A stretch of 64,000 nt of DNA from positions 110,434,880-110,498,879 of the forward strand of contig NC_135497.1 in the NCBI RefSeq assembly GCF_052857255.1. The letters are read 5' to 3'. This DNA comes from Amblyomma americanum. Taxonomy: Eukaryota; Arthropoda; Arachnida; Ixodida; Ixodidae. Positions 1-10,792 of the stretch are shown here, piece by piece. A program made the translations under genes and the position numbers. Each line of letters starts with the position of its first letter. The stretch's first letter is position 1. The notes below the pieces were generated by a model. That model was not told where the DNA came from, made no database searches, and saw only the letters and a program-made list of their open reading frames with translations.

Positions 1-2091
1 AATGATCATCGTGCTGTGGACAGCCAGGAACTTGCAATTGATACTGAACAGCATCGCGATATCGCCTGTGCCCAGTATAAGTGAATGACCCCGAGGTTGC
101 AGAGATGACCTTTCTGCATTCCTGTTCAGACTTTGGCAGTGGAATCGGGCACCTCGCATGCATCCGTGACTGCTCCTCTGGGGGTGTTGCGCAAGCATTC
201 GTACTTTTCTTCTTTGCCACGTTTGACAAGAGCGTTGTTAGAAACGCCTAGGAAGTCCTTCGGTAGTGTATACATTGCCGGTGGAAAGTAATGCCATTTC
301 GGCATTGCTGAATGGGTTCGTTAAGCAGTGAGCCACGCCAGGGAGGTGCCCCGAGAGAATGCGGCTAGCACCGTATCTATAAACCAACATAGACAATGAT
401 ACGCCGGTACTGCAAAGAATGCCATGCTTACATCATGTCTTGATGACGAGATAGTCTGCAATTTTTGTCTCAGTACTGGCATATCATTTGATGCAACATG
501 AACAAGTGTGAGTGCACATCCTGAATATGTGCATAGATGGTGACTGCGGGAGTGGAATATGTAGTATTATAAGTGACTGTGCACAATGTGGGGCAGGTCC
601 GACAGGTTTTAGGTCATTATTAACATATAAGTGACGCTACGGTGGAGCAATTGCTGGCAGAACAAGCATGGCTATTCCCACCGTTAGCATACAACAACTT
701 CACTGACATCCTGAGCAAGAACTCTTATGCTGATTAACAAAAATATTACTCGTGCAAGGATGGCCGTTTATAGGCTCGCTTATTTTTGCGGGCATCATTC
801 AGCTTTTGTTAAGTACTGCATCTTTCTGGAGTGAAGCAGGAATGTTTTTCTGGTCTTTTTCGTTGCAGGGTCATATCCAGAAGACACTTTTCTGCTTTAA
901 TGGGAATGTTGCATTCCTGCGTCTGTTTTACATAAAGAAACTGCTGCTGTGGCATGTGAGCCTGGGCAGTTAAGTTTCTTTTTTTAATCTGGAAAAGCTT
1001 TCAAGCTGAAACTGCGCATTGCGTTTATGTGTAGATTTTAGGCATTGAAATTTGATATTTTAAGGCAAAAGCCTTGGCTCATGGATGTGCGCAAGGCCTG
1101 TCCGCAGGAAACATGTGCACGAATTGTCGGCCCCACCTGTCAATCAAAGAAATATAAGAAAATGTATGAAAGGCAAAATAAAAATAAGTGGGGAAAATAA
1201 AAATCTAAAAATACAAAATAGAAATAAAACGGCAATGAAAAACAGAAAAATATAAAAATTGAAGAAAATAAACAGAATAAAAAATGGAGGGAGAAAGGAC
1301 ACGGAAAGGCTTTCGGCTTTCGGTTTTCCGCTCATAAGCAGACTAAGTGCAAATAATTTTTTTTTGTTAAACATTTTCAGCAATTTTGTTTTCTTTAAAG
1401 AGACACAGAGACGACAACTTGCAATTTTTGGTCTCCACAGGAGTTGATTCTATGGCTCTTTCTGGCTATGTTGGTGTTTGCCAACCTCAAAAGACGCATT
1501 CGTTGCCGAGAAAGAATGGATTTGATCATTTGAGCCACTCAGTTCAAACTCGTGTCATTCGCGCTGAAACAGACCCAGTGATCACTGTGATCTGCACCAT
1601 AACAGACCCTGTGATCCCAAATTTTAATCTAGAACACTGAAATTTTCATGCTTTTCAGGCAAACTAACAGGAAACACTTTGAATATTTAAGCAATTTAAA
1701 ATTATACTTGCTTTTCATCTTACAGCATACAAGTACAGCTGACATATTTTTTGCCAAATGTTGCATTGAGTAATAAGTTACACTGTAGAACCTAATATTT
1801 TTTCTTGAAATGCATTTTATAAGAAAGCACATGACACATAAGACTGTGTCTATGTTATGAATCTTGCGGAAAAATAATAACCAACAGAAATGGCCCATTT
1901 TTCCCACCACAAGTAAAGAATAAGGCAGGTGTGCTTTTAGCAGAAGCATTGATGCATTTTTGTCTGCAAAATTCTGTGCGCTGATTTCTGTGTGTGGATT
2001 TTAGGGATGGTTTTTGTATACAGTGTGCAGTCTAGGTGGGTGTGTCAATGCAGTCAGAGCACTGTAGAGTGTACCATCTCTGGTCATGCAG
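1..2091. other. AT-rich DNA without a recognisable gene
   Basis: No reading frame here shows a recognisable domain. Positions about 1141-1290 are strongly A-rich on the plus strand, which creates low-complexity frames. Splice-acceptor-like pyrimidine-AG sites occur near 868, 1380 and 1440, but no convincing donor or conserved peptide goes with them. It could be intron or intergenic DNA next to the candidate exons that follow. Confidence 0.5.
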
Positions 2092-2517
2092 GTCCTTGGA
2101 ATAAGTGCTTTCAAGGAACAATCTCCACATATGCCAAAGCCATTGCAAACATCATTCCTGCAGAAATGCTTGCCGCAAATTTTGTCCACTGGAGCAGATG
2201 TTACAGTGCAACTTGTTCATTCATTTCTGTGTTCAAAAGGTGAGATATGGAATGTTAGTTTTTTGAACTTAGAATTGGGAGCTGAAAGAATTGTACTGTG
2301 TGGTTACATAGGTTTCTTGATGCTTTTAAAAGAAGTTTAATCTGTTTTGTGTTGCACAGATCCTCAGGCAAAGGCATACATATGTCCGATAATTACTGAG
2401 GAAGATAGCTACAATTTCTTGATTCCTACCCACAAGGAGCCATGATCGCCAATACTTGTGCAAACTCAGAGCATGCAGCAACTTGTGCTTCACATGCCTC
2501 TGCTAGGCATCATGAAA
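2092..2517 (+). CDS. candidate two-exon fragment of an unrecognised host gene (possibly a pseudogene)
   Basis: Two stretches look like spliced exons. Exon one (2092-2239) follows an acceptor-like ...TCATGCAG and ends at AAAG|GTGAGA, a consensus donor. Exon two (2360-2517) follows TTTTGTGTTGCACAG and ends at AAA|GTATGT. Their phases agree: the last base of exon one plus the first two of exon two make an Asp codon, and the joined frame reads through with peptide pieces such as FLQKCLPQILSTGADV and YICPIITEEDSYNFL. One TGA at 2443-2445 interrupts the frame, which reopens immediately after it up to the donor. The TGA could be the true stop, or the fragment could be a pseudogene. I recognise no family. 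The case rests on splice signals and phase only, so it is tentative. Confidence 0.3.
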
Positions 2518-3639
2518 GTATGTATCTGTCAACTTGCAGCAAATGTCTAATTTTTTTAATGTACCATAAAATTTCAATGCCATTAATATTTGTTTATTAC
2601 GCACCTCTTTATAACTCAGCTATGATGTGCTGGTAAAGTGTTGAAACCACTGCAGCCGTGTGAAGAGGCTCTTAACAATGTAAAAAGATAGAAATAATGA
2701 GTTTGGTCTCTACAATGTCGAAGCAGCAACTAGTCTATAAATTGCTCTGTAATGGATGGCTCTGGATTATTTTAGGCTTCCTAAGCTGTTTTAATGTTCA
2801 CTTGATATCACCTTGCACCAGTTAGAGTGCCTGCCTCATGTGAAGGAGGGACTGCTTTCAAGTGTTTGAAAACAACCACTGGTTAATAATAATAAAAAAA
2901 GTCTGTTCAGGGCTGGAATTGCACATGCTGTGCTGCCTATTCGTAATGAACAACTCAGAGGGTCAGTGAGGTTATTTTTTTTATTTGTTTATGTTTTTCA
3001 CTTGCAAGCCAACAGCAGTGCAGCCTATAAGGACGGTGCACATTACAAGGAGAGCACTAGAATGCACAAAGAAGACCACTACGATACACACAGGAAGTTA
3101 AATGACACAGTGGACATAGTGTGCAAAAGAAGGAAAGATGGCAATGAAAATGTCATAATAGTGGCAGCCACCTCCAGTTATGTGCTGATAGATAGAAAAA
3201 ACATCAATGCACTACAAGAAAAGTCATAATAACAAACAAGGTAAATAAATGTCACAATCTGTATACTTGTAGTAGCACAGACATAGAAGTCTGTTGATGA
3301 GATTACAATGGCCAGTGTGTCTTCGTTAAAAGACAGCTTGTTTCCTCAGGCTTGTATTCGATGGCTGCCTGTCCAGATCCAACAATTCTTAGGACCTTTC
3401 ACTACATCGGAGGCATGACCGCCACCTTGGTCAACTCATCCACAGCCACTGGGGACTGAGGGCCGAGGGTTAACTCACAAATCCACAAAGGCGGCAGTGG
3501 CAGCCATGTACAGTATCAATGGCCAATTCCTGTTTTGTGGAGGGAACATGCTTATATAACTCTTCACTTAGTGAGCATTTCTTTCATGGTTGCATCTCAC
3601 TTATTTTCTATTTTTTGGTAGCGCAGGGAAAAGCAGGAT
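2518..3639. other. non-coding stretch, nothing firmly recognised
   Basis: A frame at 2980-3229 follows a long T-rich tract ending in GCAAG and is rich in Lys, His and Asp, but two frames are open there and neither shows a known motif. The rest looks non-coding. Confidence 0.4.
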
Positions 3640-3732
3640 ATTGCTTTCCTTTACAAGGTGCTCCACGGTTCCACTGATTGTCCTGAAATGCTATCAGATA
3701 TTTTTTTACGAGTACCCACTAGAAACTAAATT
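3640..3732 (+). pseudogene. LINE RT C-terminal scrap (CR1/Jockey-like)
   Basis: The frame at 3646-3729 reads FLYKVLHGSTDCPEMLSDI and then FLRVP, ending in TAA. This matches the pattern at the C-terminus of CR1/Jockey-type LINE reverse transcriptases (short hydrophobic run, then D-C-P and VP). Only about 30 residues survive, so the clade assignment is weak. Confidence 0.45.
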
Positions 3733-4029
3733 TGTCAGTGTTCAATGCAAGACTCTTATCCAGTGAGGCTAGCCTAATTGTTCTGTTTGAAGAATATCGG
3801 GCAGTGAATGAGACATTACAGTGCTTAACAATGTTATGACGACTGATGCAATGCATACACTAAATAACGGGTACATAAGGATGTGGTTGTCATTGTAATC
3901 AAGATTAATAAAAAGCGAGAGTTGAAGATACTGCGAGCCTATGCACCAACACCCAATCACACTGGCAAGGTGGTTAAAAGGAACTGTAAAGATGTCATAT
4001 CAGTGATGAATAAAATAGGGAAAGAGAGG

Positions 4030-4471
4030 TTTATAAACAAATAGTATGTAAACCTAAGCTGTAATTTTCCAGCCTTATACTATGCCTTATACTTAGCCTT
4101 ATAATTAGAGCCATGGAAAAAGAAATGACAGGTGTAACGTTAAGAGACCGGAAGGAGGCAGAGTGGGTGAGAAAACAAGCGCGTGCTAATGACATCCTAG
4201 TCGAAATCAAGAGGAAGAAATGGGCTTGTGCAGGGCATGTACTGCAAAGGCAAGATAACCACTGGTCCTTAAAGGTAATGGAGTGAATTCCAAGAGGAGG
4301 CAAGCGTAGCAGGGGGCGGCAGAATGTTAGGTGTGCAGATGAGATTGGGAAGTTTGCAGGCATAGGGTGGGCACAGCTGGCAAAGGACAGGGTTAATTGG
4401 AGAGACATGGGAGAGGCCTTTGCCCTGCAGTGGGTGTAGTCAGGCTGATGATGATGATGATGATGATGATA
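4030..4471 (+). mobile_element. RTE-clade-like LINE, 3' end
   Basis: From ATG 4113 the frame runs to TAG 4437-4439 and carries the conserved C-terminal RTE signature: RDRKEAEWVRKQ, then NDILVEIKRKKWACAGHV, GRQNVRCADEIGKFAG, WAQLAKDRVNWRDMGE. One in-frame TGA replaces the Trp expected in the 'WIPRGG' motif. The element ends in tandem TGA triplets (about 4446-4469), as RTE elements commonly do. The copy is 5'-truncated near 4030 and cannot be active. A second, longer copy of the same kind lies at 52015-53085. Confidence 0.8.
4446..4469 (+). repeat. (TGA)n microsatellite, RTE 3' tail
   Basis: Eight tandem GAT/TGA units directly follow the RTE stop codon and form its 3' terminus. Confidence 0.85.
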
Positions 4472-5404
4472 CTAGAGAATCGTAGCGCAGGCTAACCTGT
4501 CTGCCTTGAATTAAGAAAGTATGCACTACATTGTACTGATGGGCAACTTCGAAGTCTAAGTATGGAAGTTTGAAAGAAGCTGGCATGCGAACAAGAAATA
4601 AACATAAAAGAGACTCAGTGGGGACACAAATAATGAAATAAAATAGACTTCACAATGAATGCCCTTCGTGGCACCATGCAGGATGTAGAAGAACTAGAGG
4701 AGGTGAGGCGTAGTGACTAAACAGTTGTGACGTCTAGAATCAGCCTGGATAGAATAGAGGGTGGAGGAAAGTTGTGATGAAGAAGGTAAATGTGATGACC
4801 TTCCCAGCATAATTCCACAGTGCTCAATTGAAGTAGGAGGTACGCTAGCTATGTAGGATATTGGCAAGTTCTCCAAGGAAACAAGGTACATCATACTATG
4901 AAGTGGTAATGCATGAAAGTCTCAGACCTCTCAGATAAGGTAGAACATGCAAAATCATCAAAATTTTTAAGTGCAAGGTAATTATGCAAAGTAGAAAATA
5001 GTACTAACATGAAGAGAACTCAGCAAGCACTAAAGCATCCAGAAAGCCTGAAAGGTGCAAAGACTGGATTATGCGTGTGCAGAGATACTTGTTTGTAGAA
5101 GGTACAAAGGCAATAGTGTCGTGAGAAATTTAAATTTGGTAGGTAAGGCAGCAGAAAAATTCTGTGTGCATTTCTAGATGTGTGCTGTTCTTACAGGGTG
5201 ATGCTGACATTAATCAGTTTGTATCCCAGAAATTCTTGTGCTCTTGAGAATTCAGGAAAGAGGCTCACTGCAATTCATATGGCAGAAGCGATTTTTTGTA
5301 CCATTTTCCACGTGAACTTAAATGGTAGCCAAAATAATAGCACTAGTGCAGGAAATGGTGCAAACAAGTAATTAGAAATTTTCACTTAAACTGAAGCGAT
5401 TATA
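4472..5404. other. non-coding stretch
   Basis: No recognisable coding or structural signal. Open frames are short and without motif. Confidence 0.4.
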
Positions 5405-5900
5405 GAGGATATGTCACAAACAGTGCATGAGGGAAAGGTGCAGGAGACAAGCAACTCGAGATTTTTGGAAGGATGGTGGAGATTTGTTATACAAGAGTGC
5501 TTCACGACCTCAAGGATGGGAAGAATGCTTATATTGTATTAACCCAGCACAGAGATCTATGGAAAGGAGAGTGAGTGATGCGGGTGACATTAAGAGAGAA
5601 ACAGCAGATTGTATTAGAGATTGAACTTGAGTTATCGACATCCTAGTGGAATGAAGAGGAAGATATAGGTTTGGACCGGACATAGGTAACGTCCAGAACA
5701 GATAACTGATGATCTATTAATGTAACAGAGTGGATTCCAGGGCTAGAGAAACAGTCAGGTATGGTAAAAAGACAGATGGGCAAATGCGATCTGAACGTTT
5801 GATGGTGTGGCCACAACTTCCACGGAACAGGGCAAATTGGGGATCACTGGAAGAGTCCTTTTCCCTGCAGTGTATGTAGCCTGCTGATGATTGTGGTGAA
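5405..5900 (+). mobile_element. heavily decayed RTE-like LINE 3' end
   Basis: Scattered words align with the RTE tails at 4.1 and 52.7 kb: ATGGAAAGGAGAGTGAGTGA, TTAAGAGAGAAA, GACATCCTAGTGGAA, a GAGTGGATTCCAGG match to the WIP motif, and near the end TTTTCCCTGCAGTGTATGTAG followed by CTGATGAT. Many indels prevent a continuous frame. It is older than the other two RTE copies. Confidence 0.6.
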
Positions 5901-6251
5901 TGTAACATATACATTGATATCTTTGTGTTTCACTTTGATGAGAAAGATAGCTGCTACTGCCTAGTTTTGAACCATGGACTTTTGATTTTAACAGCTAATC
6001 TCTTTACCTGCTCCACTACTATGATGGACCATGAATATGCTGAAAGGTTGCAGCTCTGAAGCATCTATAGCTAACTAGGGCTTGTACTCAGTGTTTTTAC
6101 AATAAATCTGCTATGATCATGACAGTTTTGGTAATGTTGAGGCACTTGTGGTTCTGCTCATGAATGCCACCTAAAGGAGCCACCATTCAGACTCTTGTCT
6201 GCACTACCCACATTGTCCTTTGAATTGGAAAGGACAAAGGCTAGCATTAGA
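5901..6251. other. non-coding stretch
   Basis: No motif seen between the decayed RTE tail and the duplicated segment. Confidence 0.4.
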
Positions 6252-7335
6252 GAGGTGAACATTACGAATTACTTGCTCTTACTATCTGTTATCATCATTC
6301 TATTTCCGATGCCTAAAACTATTCTCATTATATGTTCTGTACATATTTCATTTCCTAATACAGGTAGAAGCAGGCTTGGAATGTGGAGGAGTGCCAGATC
6401 CTGCCTAGTTCAACAAAGAATCTCTGGAGTCCCAAGACAAAGCCGTACCTATCAGATTGATGCAGTTACAAGTGCTTTTACAGCTTGTGGCTGTGATGTG
6501 CAGGGTGTGTGCTTAAGATGGTTAAGAATTATCTTTTATCATATTAGATCATTTTATTTCGACAGATCCCACCATTTAGAGTGCACCAAACATGAGGGCA
6601 TGCGACATAAAGAGCTGAAATGCAGCAGCAATCATCAACCGTGGTGGCTTCTCTGCGGTTCCTAGGTGCTAGAAGGCGAAGCACCACCACCACTATCACT
6701 GCCACCACCATCGCCGCCAACAACAACAAAAATAAAAACGTTGCGCTAGCACTCAAGAGAGCCGTTTTTACAGGGACGCGACATAAATTATAAACTCCAG
6801 CGACGCGCATACATAGGTGCAAGCCGGGTCTGGGAAGTGCTGCTTAAAAATTGCAGCAAACTCCTAACCAACTCTTAGGAAGCCGCAAGCGACAGCGTTA
6901 GAAGTCACTTAGCCCTCCTTCGCAACTCCACTAGCACAAATTGAAAAGGATGCATCTGTAAAGCTGTTTTCCGATGACTGTGTTGTTTTCAAGAACATAA
7001 TAAGTGATTATAACTATACTTGTCAGTACAAAAAACCATAGTAGCAATCACAGAATGGTGAGTGTGCTGGGGTGTGGATATTAACAAAGGTAAAACCATA
7101 TTGTTACAAATTACAAGGAAAAATGTTCCCAGGCTACGTAGTTATTACTTTACAACCTTTCTATTTTAGAAGTGGAGAGCTATAAATACCTCGGAGTAAC
7201 CATCACTAACAAACTTACTTGGTCCTCACATCTGCTCTAACGTCTCCTCATCCGCAATGAAGAAATTATGGTTTATTAAAAGAAAACTTAGAAATTCTCC
7301 CATCAGTACTAGAATCACACTATACAAGGCTTGTC
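6252..7335 (+). repeat. long duplicated segment, copy 1 of 2
   Basis: About 1.08 kb is repeated in the same orientation at 48377-49692 with high identity by eye. Shared landmarks are a CACCACCACC-rich tract (about 6680-6715), GCTAGCACTCAAGAGAG, and the LINE RT piece at its right end. Copy 2 carries about 223 extra bases (48708-48930) after CCATTTAGAG. Copy 1 stops abruptly where Penelope-like sequence begins. It could be a dispersed repeat family or a segmental duplication; only the 3' part is recognisable as LINE. Confidence 0.85.
6935..7335 (+). pseudogene. CR1/Jockey-like LINE RT fragment
   Basis: The degenerate frames give VKLFSDDCVVF (the RT catalytic box, normally FADD) near 6960, and YKYLGVTITNKLTWSSH near 7180, the conserved block that follows the palm domain. 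Several stops and frameshifts separate them. The fragment is cut off at about 7335 by the Penelope-like element, so the LINE copy was there first. Confidence 0.7.
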
Positions 7336-7420
7336 AAGGGTGCAAAGTTGGGCGAGTCGGTATTGATCCATGAGAAAAGGAGCGCGAGGACGGATGAAGA
7401 CAGAACACACAGCACGAGCG

Positions 7421-8023
7421 CTAACTTCTGACTAAAGGAAAAACACAAAACCGTGTCGACCGGGACCTGAGCCTAACGACCGAGCGCATGTGCCAAGTCT
7501 GGGAAGTGGAAAAATATTCAAAGGAAAAAAGCATAAGAAGATAAAGGTTATTCAAACCTAGGGATCTCAATTCACGTTTCAATAAGAATATAGAAGGCTC
7601 GCTGACGCACAGATCACGCAAAGTAGCTATCTGTGTAGCTTCAAAGATTTCTCTTGTCAATTTATCTCTGCTTCTGGTGACGACAGAGCATTTATCCAGA
7701 AATGGCACACACCCGCACTCCTTGCAGTGCACGGCCATGTTGCTGCGCGTTAATGACTTCATGTTGTTATTGTGTTCACGAAGCCTTTCTTTGAGGCACC
7801 TACCGGACTGTCCCACGTACTGCTTCCCACAGGACAGCGGGATGCTGTACACACTGCCCTCAGTGCATTTAACAAATTTTTTCCGGTGACGAATGTTACA
7901 TTGCGGATAATGGGGAGCACGTTCCATTGCCTTTTGCATCCATTCTGGCATCCTACCTGATGATGTCGGATGACTTTTCTTCGGCTTCAATCTCTCCTCA
8001 GGGCATTGCAGTAGGGTCTGCAA
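7421..8023 (-). CDS. PLE GIY-YIG endonuclease domain (fragment)
   Basis: This open frame of about 200 residues begins in the RT-endonuclease linker. It then shows the diagnostic VYSIPLSCGKQYVGQSGRCL core, with LREHNNNMKS, AVHCKECGC, a REIFEATQIA helix carrying the catalytic Glu, and CVSEPSIFLLKREL. The Arg after YVGQSG and the Glu in REIFEA correspond to the GIY-YIG catalytic residues. In Penelope elements this nuclease nicks the target to prime reverse transcription. No RT precedes it on this strand because the sequence switches to the oppositely oriented RT piece, so it is a 5'-truncated fragment although its own frame is intact. The last ~40 residues are probably read-through rather than conserved domain. 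Confidence 0.8.
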   Translation of the reverse strand: MQTLLQCPEERLKPKKSHPTSSGRMPEWMQKAMERAPHYPQCNIRHRKKFVKCTEGSVYSIPLSCGKQYVGQSGRCLKERLREHNNNMKSLTRSNMAVHCKECGCVPFLDKCSVVTRSRDKLTREIFEATQIATLRDLCVSEPSIFLLKRELRSLGLNNLYLLMLFSFEYFSTSQTWHMRSVVRLRSRSTRFCVFPLVRS

Positions 8024-8039
8024 AATCGAGTCTGAATGC

Positions 8040-9626
8040 CATCGTTACGCACGCCTTCTGAGAGTGCTACTATCCGTGCAACTGCAGCGTGCACTGGGCC
8101 CTAGTGCAGCTCAGCGCCAACTACGTGAGCATCTGTAACTGGCTGACCGAACAACTGAAATCCTTTGGCAAGTTCACCTGAAGTTTCTTCGCTCCCGTTT
8201 CCCTCCTAAGTGCTCCAGCAAAGTCAACAAAGTGTGCATCCCTGACAGTGTATCGCTTCCCCAAGACATCATTCAGGTGTTGTCTCTCGGCCCCCAGTTT
8301 GCTACAGAGTCTCCGAAGTTTCCGCATGAACTGCTCTCCATGGTGCGATGTGTCTCCTGCCTCACCGACAAAGAGGACTGCAGCCGTTGCACCGCCGACA
8401 GAGTCGACGTCCTTTCCTTCTGTAAGCCTCGACCTTCAAAAATTAATGTGAATCGCATAGTGTCCGTGTTAAATGAGCAGTCGCTTTCTGTCTTCCCCTC
8501 CGACAAAGAGGGAGGTTTTGCTGTTTTCAGCCATGATTCCTTTATTGAGAAAGCCAACCTTGCTGTCACACAGGTTTTTAAGAGCCGTAAAACTGTTTGT
8601 GTCCAAAATCTTAAGGCTCAAGCTAAAAAGCTCTGTGAAAATCTCAATCTTGATAAAACCGCAGCGGTGGCCAAGTGGTTGAGCATCCGCCTCGCATGCG
8701 GGAGGTGCAGGGTTCGATCCCCAGTGCCGCCGGGTACCCACCGGTGATACAATGGGTACAAGCTTTCCCCTGGTCTGGTGCTCGGCTTATTTAGGGTGAA
8801 ATGCTTGGGAAATGGGTCTTCGACCCCAACTTGAGAATTTGAAAAATACCTTGTGCCATGGCGCTCTTTGGCCATCGATGCCCTTGCGCCATAAAAACCA
8901 TGAAAATCCATCAATCTTGATAAAGTGGCAAAAAGCATTGATAACAGTAAGCACCTCTTCCTACAAGTATTTTTCAGCGCAAAGACTCATAAGATTGACA
9001 TAACATTTGGAGTCATCATTCTGAACAAGACAGTTGGGAGCAGTCTGTTGCTGTTTCTTAAAGAAAAGCTAAATGTATTGTCCGTTAATGACCCATTTCT
9101 TGTAAGAAGTTCAAACGAGGTTGTTAATGCTGTGAAATTTCTGAATGACAGGAGTTTTCTCGGTTTTTCCATTGATGTCAAAGATCTGTATTACTCTTTG
9201 CCCCATGATAACCTACACAGCATTGTTGAATAATCCATCATTCATCATGGTGCGGTTGCTTTTCAAAATGAATGTGGCTTGTCTGTTGAGAGATTTTTGG
9301 AATTGCTTTTGTTCTATCTCCACTCCACCTTAATTAATTGGCACGGCACTCCTCATATTCAAAAACAGGGAGTGTGTATTGGATCCTGCTTGGCCCCTGT
9401 ACTCAGCGACCTACACCTAGCACACTTGGATAGGATTCTTCAAGATCGACTTGCCACTTCATGTGTGGTAAAAGTTTTTAGATATGTTGACGATTCTTTA
9501 TTCCTTATTGACTGTACACCTTCGCTCCTTGAGCAAGTCTCAGTGAACCTTTTTGCCATTGTACAAGGGTGCTTTCTCCCGCTAACGCCAACTAGATTCT
9601 TCAGATTTAGGAAAAAAGGTACCTGA
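8040..9626 (+). pseudogene. PLE reverse transcriptase, interrupted by a SINE
   Basis: One frame holds throughout. It contains an N-terminal region (KFLRSRFPPKCSSK, then SLPQDIIQVLSLGPQFA), VFPSDKEGGFAVF, an AKTHKID block, IDVKDLYYSLPHDNL (motif A region), a KQGVCIGSCLAPVLSDLHLA block (motif B), and VFRYVDDSLFL with the YVDD catalytic pair (motif C, about 9480). In-frame TAA codons lie at 8136-8138 and 9231-9233, and the frame ends at TGA 9624-9626 before the thumb and GIY-YIG regions. A SINE at 8658-8910 interrupts it after ENLNLDK. Removing the SINE and one target copy restores the frame exactly. It is a dead copy. Confidence 0.85.
8658..8910 (+). mobile_element. tRNA-derived SINE (family C) inside the PLE RT
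   Basis: The head has tRNA-like pol III promoter boxes: GGTGGCCAAGTGGTTGAGC (A-box region) and GGTTCGATCCCC (B-box). The body contains CCCACCGGTGATAC, TTTCCCCTGGTC and CTTGTGCCATGGCGCTC, and the tail is A-rich. It is flanked by a perfect 14-bp duplication, TCAATCTTGATAAA, at 8644-8657 and 8911-8924. Further members lie at 10586, 28509, 29646 and 62366. Confidence 0.92.
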
Positions 9627-9663
9627 ATTAAAGGGCAGTCTCTGTCACAGTTTGTCATTGTGT

Positions 9664-10137
9664 TCATTGTGTCACTGCCTGTCCTAAATTAATTACTCTA
9701 CTTCTGAATGCTGTACAAAGTGCATGAGCCTCAGATTGAGTTGGTACGTGCGAAGTAGCACCTGTGAAAAGTAGCTGTTTGCTGTTGGAAACAGCATTTT
9801 GCCCATATTTTCTTAATGCAAGAAAGGGTTTTCTCTTGGGTGAGTTAAGTAGCTTTCTTTTTCTCTTCATGAATGAGGATTTTTGCCTCAGCAAGAATGG
9901 CTGTCTGCTTCCTTATAGTCTGGGGTGCACCTGACCCTTATCATCGGAGGGTGCCTGAGAAGAGCCTTCGGGAGAATACTTGCAGCCACTCTTGAATACT
10001 ACATAATATGGCTTGTTCACTGCCTTTCTCATGTGTGCAGCCTGGTTTTCATGGAAGCTGTCTGCTAAGGTTACATATACTACCTTGTGCTTCCAAAAGC
10101 AACTTTCTCTTGGAACAAAAGGGAAAATAACGCTTCC
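9664..10137 (-). pseudogene. coherent unrecognised reading frame with one stop
   Basis: Reading the minus strand from 10137 gives about 157 codons in one frame, interrupted only by TAA at 9913-9915 and ending at TGA 9664-9666. Pieces such as FPFVPRESCFWKHKVVYV, KAVNKPYYVVFKSGCKYS and KSSFMKRKRKLLNSPKRK look protein-like, with a basic Lys/Arg run. No ATG or splice acceptor marks its start; a TAA lies three codons upstream. I recognise no family. It could be a processed or partial gene copy, or PLE-linked flanking sequence. The length of open frame in fairly AT-rich DNA is the only support. Confidence 0.3.
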
Positions 10138-10499
10138 AGTTTTTTATTTTTGAGTGGTGTTTATTGCTTCATGTCATAAATAGGGACGATTATACGAAAT
10201 GGAAAAGCTTTTCTGATCTAATGAAGTCCAGAAGAAACCAATGATGGGATCTCTGTATCCAAACAGAATAGGATGACGCGCTCTTCATCAAAATATCTGT
10301 TGTTTCCGGGTGCCTGATTCTCATTGGCTTCAGTGCTGGGCAGACTAACAGTTTTCAATTATTCTTACTCCATGCTGCCTGTGCTGGTGTATTGGTTTGT
10401 GAGTTGCTGTTCTGCCTTTGTGATGTCCTGTACTGAAAATGTGTCTCATAAATCGCTCTAATTTTTGTAATGTTATAAAGGTTTCTGTCAAGACCATTC
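10138..10499. other. non-coding stretch
   Basis: AT-rich, with no motif recognised. Confidence 0.4.
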
Positions 10500-10770
10500 G
10501 CATGTGATGCAGAGAGAAGGTAACCAATGGTCCCTTGTGGTAAAGAGGTGGATTTCTAGAGAAGGCAACCATGAGTGGGACAGAAGAAAATGCCTTGTGC
10601 CATGGCACTCTTTGTCCACAGACGCTTTTGTGCTATTAAAATCCATCATCATCAGGAAGTTTGCTTGGCCAAAGGTGGTCACAGCTGGCTCAGGACAAGG
10701 TTAATTGCAAATCAATGTGAGGAGCCTTTGTCCTGCATTGGACATAAGTACGCTGATGATGATGAGAGGC
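10500..10770 (+). mobile_element. RTE-like LINE tail, itself split by a SINE fragment
   Basis: The outer parts match RTE tails: AGGTAACCAATGGTCCCTTG before the break, and TGGTCACAGCTGGCTCAGGA, CAAGGTTAATTG and CCTTTGTCCTGCATTGGACA with CTGATGATGATGA after it. Between about 10586 and 10665 the sequence switches to the 3' part of a family C SINE. The RTE piece is short and dead. Confidence 0.65.
10586..10665 (+). mobile_element. family C SINE, 3' fragment
   Basis: The segment with TGCCTTGTGCCATGGCACTC, TTTGTCCACAGACGC and CTATTAAAATCCATCATCA matches the 3' part of the SINE at 8658-8910. The tRNA-like head is absent. It lies inside the RTE tail and so arrived after it. Confidence 0.65.
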
Positions 10771-10792
10771 CTTTCCAGAAAGCACTCCCAAC

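Larger units (their letters stand above)
7340..9650. mobile_element. Penelope-like element (PLE), two pieces head-to-head
   Basis: A GIY-YIG endonuclease piece lies on the minus strand (7421-8023) and an RT piece on the plus strand (about 8040-9626). In canonical Penelope elements the RT precedes the endonuclease within one ORF, so here two pieces of one family, or one rearranged copy, meet head-to-head near 8030. PLE insertions are known for inverted and tandem partial copies. The left end (about 7340-7440) contains GAAGACAGAACACACAGCAC and CGAGCGCTAAC. No GIY-YIG follows the RT downstream, so that piece is 3'-truncated. Confidence 0.8.

Noticed and set aside
2443..2445. Selenocysteine TGA in the candidate exon
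   Set aside because: No selenoprotein family or SECIS-like element was recognised; stop, pseudogene or sequence error are simpler.
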